7,047 nucleotides of DNA from an uncultured Oscillospiraceae bacterium (lineage in GTDB: Bacteria > Bacillota > Clostridia > Oscillospirales > Oscillospiraceae). The notes under the pieces were generated by a model. It had not been told where the DNA came from and did not search any database. It was given only the letters and a program-made list of their open reading frames with translations. The translations under genes were made by a program, and so were the position numbers. Shown piece by piece: positions 1-6,100 of the stretch. The stretch's first letter is position 1. Every line of letters begins with the position of its first letter. The stretch covers positions 1 through 7,047 of the forward strand of contig CANQZF010000090.1 of assembly GCA_947628265.1 (NCBI GenBank), written 5' to 3'.

Positions 1-162
1 ATCAAGCGCATTGAAGTAGGAGAACGCGCCAAGAAATACTCCCGCAGCGCTCCACAGGACATCGTCATCCACTACCGCGACATCGGCATCATCGACGACA
101 TGCCCCAGGAGCTTGAGGATATCCTCATACAGGTCGCTGAGCTGGATTTAGAAATAGCATGA
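1..162 (+). CDS. C-terminal end of a probable large serine recombinase (DUF4368-like tail), 5' truncated by window
   Basis: Frame 1 is open from the first base to a TGA at 160-162, giving 53 residues with no start in view. The tail contains IKRIEVGERAKKYSR, then QDIVIHYRDIG, then an acidic end rich in Glu, Asp and Leu. From memory, this order of a hydrophobic 'I.RI.V.ER.KKYSR' strand followed by 'Q.I.IHYRDIG' resembles the DUF4368 domain that ends many Firmicutes serine site-specific recombinases of integrative elements. Such enzymes cut and rejoin DNA at attachment sites through a serine in an N-terminal resolvase domain, which is outside this window. A hairpin begins 10 bases after the stop. 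The family call rests on about 30 residues, so it is probable but not certain; another DNA-binding protein of a mobile element is the main alternative. Confidence 0.62.
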   Translation: MKRIEVGERAKKYSRSAPQDIVIHYRDIGIIDDMPQELEDILIQVAELDLEIA

Positions 163-171
163 CACAAATTA

Positions 172-201
172 CAGGAGCCTGTGCGTCAACACAGGCTCCT
201 G
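172..201 (+). terminator. Perfect 12-bp hairpin after the recombinase stop (terminator-like, no U-run)
   Basis: CAGGAGCCTGTG (172-183) and CACAGGCTCCTG (190-201) are exact reverse complements around the 6-base loop CGTCAA, starting 10 bases after the TGA. The position suggests transcription termination or 3'-end protection of the recombinase mRNA. The downstream sequence is CAAGAAAACAATATT, so there is no proper U-run and strict intrinsic termination is doubtful. Another possible role is a recognition structure at the end of a mobile element. Confidence 0.55.
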
Positions 202-239
202 CAAGAAAACAATATTATTTTAGTAGGTTCACAATGTTT

Positions 240-276
240 CCCTACGGCACCGCCCCGGAGAGGCGGCCCCTACGGC
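240..276 (-). repeat. GTAGGGG hairpin repeat, unit A (minus orientation)
   Basis: Read on the minus strand, the unit starts GCCGTAGGGG, continues into the arm CCGCCTC, loop TCC and arm GGGGCGG (seven pairs including one G-U), and ends GCCGTAGGG. The 9-mer CCCTACGGC occurs on the plus strand as a direct repeat at 240-248 and 268-276, bracketing the hairpin. The leading GCCGTAGGGG is shared with unit B. No reading frame here looks coding. It belongs to the intergenic repeat family described under findings. Confidence 0.6.
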
Positions 277-320
277 ATAATATTAGATTTTTGCGTTTTC
301 CGGTAGGTTATGCGTATCGG
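262..320 (-). repeat. Degenerate 59-bp repeat, copy 1
   Basis: Read on the minus strand from 320 down to 262, this stretch aligns without gaps to 750 down to 692, with 40 of 59 bases identical by hand count. Conserved blocks are TACCGG/AACCGG followed by AAACG, and the final GCCGTA then GGGCCGCC. The copy leads into the GTAGGGG hairpin of unit A, so the repeat unit is larger than the hairpin alone. The divergence suggests old copies of one dispersed intergenic element. Confidence 0.5.
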
Positions 321-321
321 A

Positions 322-377
322 GGAACGGGCTGGCACGGTGCACCCAAGGGCATTCCCTGCGGTCATCCGGCCCCTAC
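322..377 (-). repeat. GTAGGGG repeat, unit E (minus orientation, imperfect core)
   Basis: On the minus strand this begins GTAGGGGCCGGATGACC and ends GCCCGTTCC, so it has the same boundaries as the other units: GTAGGGG at the start and a CCC(G/A)TTCC-like end. The first 17 bases match unit C (511-526) except for one inserted G. Unlike units B, C and D the core is not one clean stem; it holds GGGAATGCCC and the 8-bp palindrome GGTGCACC (337-344). It may be a longer or decayed member of the same family. Confidence 0.45.
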
Positions 378-433
378 GACAACCTTTTGCGTTTAAATCA
401 AATATTTCGATTATTGCACCGCCCGAATTATAC

Positions 434-468
434 GCCGTAGGGGTCGCCGTCCTCGGCGACCCGTCCCT
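434..468 (+). repeat. GTAGGGG hairpin repeat, unit B (plus orientation)
   Basis: GCCGTAGGG (434-442) is the exact reverse complement of the 9-mer flanking unit A. It leads into a perfect 9-bp stem, GGGTCGCCG (441-449) with CGGCGACCC (454-462), around the loop TCCT. The unit ends CCCGTCCCT, close to the endings of units C and D. No coding or RNA-gene signal is visible here. Confidence 0.6.
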
Positions 469-510
469 CAGTTTACATCCCACCCTCCCAATTAACGCGC
501 AATGCCTCCC

Positions 511-542
511 GTAGGGGCCGATGACCACATCGGCCCATTCCC
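511..542 (+). repeat. GTAGGGG hairpin repeat, unit C (plus orientation)
   Basis: GTAGGGG starts at 511. A perfect 9-bp stem pairs GGGCCGATG (515-523) with CATCGGCCC (528-536) around the loop ACCA. The unit ends GGCCCATTCCC (532-542), which is repeated exactly in inverted orientation at 672-682 in unit D. The stem differs in sequence from units B and D but is still fully paired. Confidence 0.62.
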
Positions 543-574
543 TCGATTTTCCACACCTGTCCCGAAAAAAGGTT

Positions 575-623
575 TGCGGCTTTGCCGCATATTAAATTAT
601 TCGCCGCACAATTTTGCGGCGAA
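575..623. repeat. Two adjacent GCCGCA/TGCGGC hairpins
   Basis: Hairpin 1 pairs TGCGGC (575-580) with GCCGCA (584-589) around TTT. Hairpin 2 pairs TTCGCCGCA (600-608) with TGCGGCGAA (615-623) around CAATTT. Another GCCGCA follows at 653-658 beside a run of seven T. All arms share the GCCGCA core, so they could also pair with one another. They sit between units C and D. Neither looks like a canonical terminator, because no long U-run directly follows a stem on either strand. Confidence 0.5.
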
Positions 624-671
624 AACCGTTTTGGGGGATGGTGCGTTTTTTTGCCGCAGTATTGACCAACC

Positions 672-710
672 GGGAATGGGCCGCCGTGGGCGGCGGCCCG
701 TACGGCGTAG
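672..710 (-). repeat. GTAGGGG-like hairpin repeat, unit D (minus orientation)
   Basis: A perfect 9-bp stem pairs GGGCCGCCG (678-686) with CGGCGGCCC (691-699) around TGGG. On the minus strand the unit begins CTACGCCGTACGGGCC, i.e. the GCCGTAGGG boundary with one change, and ends GGCCCATTCCC as unit C does. It faces unit C head-on, so the pair forms the ends of an inverted structure. Confidence 0.6.
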
Positions 711-750
711 TTTTGGTTTTCAACGTTTCCCGGTTTCCTACGCACATCCC
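692..750 (-). repeat. Degenerate 59-bp repeat, copy 2
   Basis: This is the partner of 262-320 in the same orientation, 40 of 59 bases identical without gaps, and it leads into hairpin unit D as copy 1 leads into unit A. It ends just before the terminator of the minus-strand gene, so the repeat cluster abuts that transcription unit. Confidence 0.5.
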
Positions 751-756
751 GATAAT

Positions 757-786
757 CAAAAAAAGGCGGGTCCACGTGGACCCGCC
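757..786 (-). terminator. Intrinsic terminator of the LTA-synthase-like gene
   Basis: Positions 765-786 are a perfect 22-bp palindrome (arms GGCGGGTCCAC and GTGGACCCGCC), giving a hairpin with about nine stem pairs and an ACGT loop. On the minus strand it is followed directly by seven U (plus-strand A-run 758-764). It begins 6 bases after the stop codon at 793-795. Strong GC stem plus U-run plus position make this a textbook rho-independent terminator. Confidence 0.92.
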
Positions 787-792
787 CATTCG

Positions 793-2967
793 TTATCCGA
801 ATATCGTCGAGAAGTAATTTTGGCTGATGACGAGCTTGGAGTATTGGAGCTTGCCGTTTACGAGGCGCATTACCTTGGACACATACCCCTCCGGGACGGT
901 GATGCCCTCGTTGGGGGTGAAGATGCCCGTAGACGCCTCGTAGGTCCCGGCGGCGGTGATCCAGCTGTTGCCCTGGCCGTGGTTGTTGGCGAAGATGACC
1001 AGGGGCATGGAGCTGGAGTAGGCGGCGGGGTCGTAATCCGTGTCCAGGATGTCCCGCCCGGAGTAGAACCGGGAGTCGTAGGGCAGCCCGAAGAGGTTCG
1101 CCACCGTGGGGACGATGTCGCAGGAGTAGCAGGGGGTGTCGATGACCGTCTTCTCGATGGCGCCGGACCACATGAGCAGGGTGTTGTGGTACCGGGAGGT
1201 GACGTTCTCCGAGTCCTCGGGGTTGCCGAAATACCGGTTCATGGCGTTGTAGTAATCGTAGGAGCCGTCATGGCTGTTGCCGGTCCGCAAGAAGTAGGGG
1301 TAGTGGTCGGCAGCCATAACGATGAGGGTGTCGTCGGCGATGCCAGCGTCCTCCAGCTTCTGCACCAGCAGCTCCAGGGCACGGTCCAGGTCCATGTTGC
1401 TGGCGATGTACGCCTGACAGGGCCGGTCGAGGTCGGGGTACTTCTCCTGCACCAGCCGCTGGTACTCCTGATAGCGCGGGGAGGAGTAGAAGCTCCAGGG
1501 GCCGTGGGCGGTGATGGTCATATAGAAGGTGTGGAAGGGCGTCCCCGTCTCCAGGTATTCATTGATATACTCATCGCAGGTATATTCGATCATCTCGTAG
1601 TCGGACCGGGGCCAGCCGTCGGAGGGCAGATCCAGCCCGCCGCCGTCCTCGGCCCTGTAGTCGTAGCCGAACACCGGCAGGTATTTGTCCCGGTTATAGA
1701 AGGTGTACTGCCCGTTGTGGAAGGCCAGGGTCTGGTAGCCCTGCTCCCTGAACATATTCCCCAGAGTCACGGACATATTCTTCCCGATGGCCTGGCGGGA
1801 GGAGTCGGAGTACCCGAACCAGTTGGGGATGATCCCCGTGAGGACGGAGAACTCCCCGCCGCAGGTGGACAGCGTCCAGTCGGGCTGGTAGAAGTTGGTG
1901 AAGACGAAGCCCTCCTCCTGGGTCAGTCGGTAGAGCGTGGGCGTGAGGTCCGGGTCCACCGCGTAGGAGCAGAAGGACTCGGCGCAGATGAGGATCATGT
2001 TCTTCCCCTCAAACATCCCGGTGTACTCGTTCTGCTTGGAGGGGGTGAGGGAACCGAAGTATTTGTGCATATCGGAGATGGTGCCGGAGCTCTCCGCCGC
2101 CAGCGCCGCGAAGTCGATGTCCAGGGCGTTGTAGCCGTACTCGATGGGCCCGGGGGGCTCCGTGGGCTCCTCCGTGGGGGGCTCCGTGACGTCACTGGGC
2201 TGCGTGGGATCGTTACTCTCCGTAGGGGCTTCCGTGGGGGGTTCCGTAGGCGGCTCCGTTGGGGGCTCGGTGGGGTCCTCGATAAACGCCCCCAGGTCAG
2301 GTACGGGCATCCCGAAGACGGCGTACTGGAGCTCCAGACGGATGCTGGCCACAAGGCCGAAGGCAGGGATACCGTTGTTGGTGGTGAAGTCGTAGGTAAA
2401 GAGCGCCTCGTCCCGCCCCAGGAGGGAGAGGAGATCGCCGCCCAGGGCGAAGATCACCAGCGCCGCCAAAATGAGGACCCGCCGGCGCCAGAGGACGCCG
2501 CCCTCCTTTTCCGGGACGATGGTCTTCCGGAAGACGATGAACGCCACAAAGGGGACGAGGGACAAAAGGATGAAGGGCAGGGTCCGGCGGATCGCCAAAA
2601 GCGTATTGTCGGCAAAGTTACCCACGGCGTCCCCGGCGGCCCCCGCCGCCGCCAAAACGCCGTAGTAGATGGAGAACATCCCCTTCATGCCACGCTCCAC
2701 GCAGAGAATGACGATGAAGACGAACATCACCGCCCCGGCGATGATCCTGGAGATCGCCTTTTTGGGGATGAGGTCGCAGATGAGGTACACCGCCAGCCCC
2801 GCCGCCAGGGAGAAGAGGAGGATACGCCATAGAGCCGGGGCGAAGAACGATGTGTCGGAGTCAAAGGCCCGGAGCAGAAGCTCGTGGTACAGGGTCACGC
2901 AGGGGAAAAAGAGGACGGAGACGGCCGTCCTTAAACCGGAGTGAGGCGCTTTTTCAGGAGTTTCCAT
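793..2967 (-). CDS. LTA synthase family membrane phosphoglycerol transferase (AlkP/sulfatase fold)
   Basis: A 724-residue protein. Five hydrophobic segments lie at about residues 12-32, 41-66, 72-91, 122-147 and 163-183. A Thr/Pro/Glu-rich linker (231-273) follows, then an extracellular sulfatase-fold domain (about 320-640) and a tail to 724. By comparison from memory with S. aureus LtaS, the key residues are present: metal ligand E330 in ICAES, nucleophile T368 in STCGGEF, H488 in TAHGP, D554 and H555 in AADHYPY, and R426 in FYNRD, where the LtaS W354 position is Tyr424. The expected role is transfer of glycerol-phosphate from phosphatidylglycerol to a cell-surface polymer outside the membrane; the exact product is not determinable. 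Start chosen at METPEK because AAAGGG lies about 8 bases upstream; an in-frame ATG at 3033 overlaps the promoter. It is monocistronic, with its own promoter and terminator. Another sulfatase-fold phosphotransferase is the alternative. Confidence 0.9.
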   Translation of the reverse strand: METPEKAPHSGLRTAVSVLFFPCVTLYHELLLRAFDSDTSFFAPALWRILLFSLAAGLAVYLICDLIPKKAISRIIAGAVMFVFIVILCVERGMKGMFSIYYGVLAAAGAAGDAVGNFADNTLLAIRRTLPFILLSLVPFVAFIVFRKTIVPEKEGGVLWRRRVLILAALVIFALGGDLLSLLGRDEALFTYDFTTNNGIPAFGLVASIRLELQYAVFGMPVPDLGAFIEDPTEPPTEPPTEPPTEAPTESNDPTQPSDVTEPPTEEPTEPPGPIEYGYNALDIDFAALAAESSGTISDMHKYFGSLTPSKQNEYTGMFEGKNMILICAESFCSYAVDPDLTPTLYRLTQEEGFVFTNFYQPDWTLSTCGGEFSVLTGIIPNWFGYSDSSRQAIGKNMSVTLGNMFREQGYQTLAFHNGQYTFYNRDKYLPVFGYDYRAEDGGGLDLPSDGWPRSDYEMIEYTCDEYINEYLETGTPFHTFYMTITAHGPWSFYSSPRYQEYQRLVQEKYPDLDRPCQAYIASNMDLDRALELLVQKLEDAGIADDTLIVMAADHYPYFLRTGNSHDGSYDYYNAMNRYFGNPEDSENVTSRYHNTLLMWSGAIEKTVIDTPCYSCDIVPTVANLFGLPYDSRFYSGRDILDTDYDPAAYSSSMPLVIFANNHGQGNSWITAAGTYEASTGIFTPNEGITVPEGYVSKVMRLVNGKLQYSKLVISQNYFSTIFG

Positions 2968-2981
2968 ATCTATATCCCTTT

Positions 2982-2997
2982 CGTCCCATATGGGACG
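2982..2997 (-). promoter_or_regulatory. Perfect 16-bp palindrome in the 5' leader of the LTA-synthase-like gene
   Basis: CGTCCCATATGGGACG is fully self-complementary and lies between the predicted -10 and the AAAGGG ribosome binding site, about 15 bases before the start codon. It could be a dimeric repressor operator or a small mRNA hairpin near the ribosome site. The bound factor is unknown. Confidence 0.45.
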
Positions 2998-3008
2998 CTC
3001 TTTATAAT

Positions 3009-3027
3009 TTATACTAGAATAGTATAA
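3009..3027. promoter_or_regulatory. 8-bp inverted repeat overlapping the minus-strand -10 (candidate operator)
   Basis: TTATACTA (3009-3016) and TAGTATAA (3020-3027) are exact reverse complements around GAA. The right arm overlaps the predicted -10 of the LTA-synthase-like gene, a typical position for a repressor site. AT-rich sequence produces such repeats by chance more often than GC-rich sequence, so confidence is modest. Confidence 0.42.
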
Positions 3028-3052
3028 TAACACTTCTCACGAAAATAAACAA
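3024..3052 (-). promoter_or_regulatory. Predicted sigma-A promoter of the LTA-synthase-like gene
   Basis: On the minus strand TTGTTT (-35, plus 3052-3047) is followed after 17 bases by TATTAT (-10, plus 3029-3024). An alternative -10, TATACT, lies 3 bases further downstream. The predicted leader is about 50 bases. It stands back to back with the addB promoter. Confidence 0.55.
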
Positions 3053-3061
3053 TATCCGTAC

Positions 3062-3090
3062 TACAAAAAGTTACAAAACTATGTTATAAT
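3062..3090 (+). promoter_or_regulatory. Predicted extended -10 promoter of addBA
   Basis: TGTTATAAT at 3082-3090 is a consensus extended -10 (TG, one base, TATAAT). The hexamer 17 bases upstream, TACAAA (3062-3067), is a weak -35, which an extended -10 can tolerate. The 7-mer TACAAAA is directly repeated at 3062-3068 and 3072-3078, one helical turn apart. The predicted leader is about 45 bases to the ATG at 3141. Confidence 0.65.
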
Positions 3091-3140
3091 TAAAACAATA
3101 AAACAAATGTATCATTTCTGAAAACTTGGGCGGTGCGCTT

Positions 3141-6100
3141 ATGCTGAGACTTTACCTGGGCCGCGCGGGGAGCGGCAAGACCTCGTATATTTTAAAGGAG
3201 CTGGCGGAGCTTGCCGGGGAGGGCCGGGAGGGGAATATCCTCATCGTCCCGGAGCAGTATTCCCACGACTGCGAGCGGGCCCTGGCGGCGCTGGGGGACA
3301 GCGTGTGCCTCTATGCCCAGGTTTTGAGCTTCACGAGGCTATGCAGCCGTGTCTTCTCGGAGACAGGGGGCCTTGCCCGGCCCATGCTGGACGCCGGCGG
3401 CAGGACCCTCGCCATGAGCATGGCCTATATGTCCGTGAGCTCCCGGCTTAAAATTTACGATGTGGGCGGGAGAAGGCCGGACTTCATCACGAACCTCACC
3501 GCCGCCTACGACGAGCTGCGCGCGGCCTTAGTGGGGACGGAGAGCCTTCTTGCCGCCGCCGAGGGGGCCCGGGGGACCCTCCGGGACAAGCTCACGGACC
3601 TCGCCCTCATCTTCGAGGCCTTTGAGGCGGTGAAGGCCCGCAGCGGCGCGGACGCCCGGGACCGGCTGGAGCGGCTTTCCCAGGAGATCGGACAAAGCAC
3701 CGTGGGCAGCCGGGGGCGGGTGTACATCGACGGCTTTACGGACTTTACATACGAGGAACGCCGGGTCATCGAGGCGCTTTTGCGAAAGGGCACCGACGTC
3801 ACCGTGAGCCTCAACTGCCCGGAGCTTGAAAGCTCCGACCTCACCTTCCGCCTCAGCGTAAAAACCGCCCGGGGGCTTTTGGCGCTGGCATCGGAGCTTG
3901 GGGAGAAGGCGGAAATTTTGCGCTTTCCCGACGCCCCCGGGCGGGACGGGGCCCTCCGGTATATGGAGCGGAGCCTTATGGACTATTCGGCCCCGGCCTA
4001 CGACGGGGACGCCTCCGCCATCCGGCTTATACGGGCCGCCTGCGTGTCCGATGAGTGCGGCGCGGCGGCGGCCAGGGTCGCGGAGCTCGTGCGCGCCGGG
4101 GCCAGGTACCGGGACGTGGCCGTGGTCTCGCCCACCTGGGAGACCTACGCCCCGATTTTGGAGGGGGTCTTCCAAAAGTACTGCCTCCCCGTGACGCGCA
4201 CCGAGCGCAGCGACATTCTGGAAAAGCCCGTCATGGTGCTGATTTTGTCCGCACTTGACATAATAGCAAATAACTGGGATTATGGAAACATATTTAAGTA
4301 TCTCAAGACGAATTTGACGGGGATCACCCTCGCCGAGCGGGACCTTTTGGAGAACTACGTCCTCAAGTGGAGCCTCCGGGGGGAGCGGGCCTGGAGCCGG
4401 GAGTGGACCATGTCCCCGGAGGGCTACACCCGGGAACTCCGGGAGGCGGACCGGGAGACGCTGGAGACCCTGAACGCCCTGCGCCGGCGGGTGGCGGAGC
4501 CCCTCACGCGCCTGGGGGCGGCCTTGAAGGCCGGGGAGGGGGCGTCGGACAAGCTCCGGGCGCTCTACGGTTTTATGGAGGAAACGGAGCTTTTCGGCAT
4601 TTTAGAGCGCAAGGCCGGGGAATTTCGGGCCTCCGGGCGGGAGGAGCTGGCGGCGGAGTACCGGCAGCTCTGGGACATCGTCATCGGGGCCATGGAGCAG
4701 TTTTATGAGGTCCTGGGCGACACGGCCATGGATTTAGAGGAGTTTACGCGGCTTTTAAAGCTCGTTTTGAGCCGCTACACCGTGGGGGTCATCCCCGCCT
4801 CCGTGGACGCGGTGCGGGCCGGGGATATGTCCCGCATCCGGGCCAGGGGGATAAAGCACCTCATCGTCCTGGGGGCTACCGTCGACGCCCTGCCCCAGCG
4901 GCGCGGGGAGGGGGGCGTCTTCTCCGAGGGCGAGCGGGAGGAGCTGAGGGACTTAGGGCTGGGGAACCTGGACAGTCGGGAGGACGCCCTGGCCCGGGAG
5001 CTCTCCGGGGTGTACGCCTCCCTCACCGTGCCCACCGAGAGCCTGACGGTGAGCTGGCCGGAGACGAAAAGGCCCTCCTATGTGGTCTCCCGGCTTCAAA
5101 GGCTCTTCTCTCTTTCGGAGCGCGTCCCCGGCCTCGAGGTCTTCACCGCCGCCAGGGAGCCCTTTTTTGAGCTGGCCGCCTTTGACGAGGGGAAGACGGG
5201 GGAGAGCGCAAGGCGCTACTTCGCCGAAAGCGAGCTCGGGGAGCGCCTTGCCGCCATCCGCGCCGCCGCCACCGCCCCCCGTGGGGAGCTGGGCGGGGAG
5301 ACGGCCCGGAGGCTCTACGGCCGAAGGCTTTACCTCTCGGCCTCCCAGATCGACAAATACTACTCCTGCCGCTACGCCTACTTTTTGCAGTACGGCCTGG
5401 GGGCGAAGCCCCGGAGCGAGGCGGCCCTGGACGCGCCGGAGTCCGGCACCTTCATGCACTATATCCTGGAGCGCGTCTCCCGGGAGGCGGACGCCCGGGG
5501 CGGCTTCGGGAAAGTGACGGAGGAGGAGATCCGGGCCATGGTCCCGGACTTCGCGGACCGGTACGCCAAGGACCGGCTGGGGGGGTTGGAAAATAAGTCC
5601 GGGCGGTTTCGGTACCTCTTCGGGCGGCTGACACGCGCCGCCCAGCAGGTGGCGGCGGTCATGCGGGAGGAGCTTATAAGCTCCGATTTCAAGCCCCTGG
5701 ACTTTGAGCTCCGCTTCGCCCCGGACGGGGAGCTGCCGGCGGTGGAGACTGCCGCCGGCGACAGCGTTGTGGGCGCGGTGGACCGGGTGGACGGCTGGGT
5801 CCGGGACGGGAAGCTGTGCATCCGGGTGGTGGACTACAAGACCGGGCGGAAGACCATGGACCTCCGGGACATCGTAAACGGCGTGGGCCTCCAGATGCTC
5901 ATCTACCTCTTCGCCCTGGAGCGGGAGGGGAAGAGCCGCTACGGCATGGACATCGTCCCGGCGGGGGTCCTCTACTCCCCGGCCAGGGACGAGTTGGTCA
6001 CCAGCGACAGGGACCTTACGGACGAGGAACTGGAGAAGGCCCGTCAGAGGCTCATCAAATATTCCGGCCTCATCCTGGCGGACCCCGAGGTCCTGGAGGC

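Noticed and set aside
159..440. A 93-codon plus-strand frame overlapping the recombinase stop by ATGA
   Set aside because: It runs straight through the hairpin at 172-201 and the repeat units A and E; composition is Arg/Pro-rich and unlike a folded protein, and the ATGA overlap appears fortuitous.
239..710. Repeat cluster considered as a CRISPR array
   Set aside because: Units are in both orientations, spacing is irregular, repeats are not uniform in length or sequence, and no cas gene is present.
502..2832. A 776-codon open frame on the plus strand antisense to the LTA-synthase-like gene
   Set aside because: It mirrors a real GC-rich gene; its product is low-complexity Gly/Val/Asp-rich with no recognisable domain, and it starts inside intergenic repeats without a ribosome site. 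The minus-strand gene has intact catalytic motifs, promoter and terminator.
2968..3033. ATG at 3033 (minus) as the start of the LTA-synthase-like gene
   Set aside because: The added 22 residues would be encoded by the predicted promoter -10 and both palindromes; METPEK at 2967 has a good ribosome site.
3126..3140. TTG at 3126 as the addB start
   Set aside because: No ribosome site precedes it, and the GGGCGGTG before ATG 3141 plus the family-typical MLRLYLGRAGSGKT start favour the ATG.
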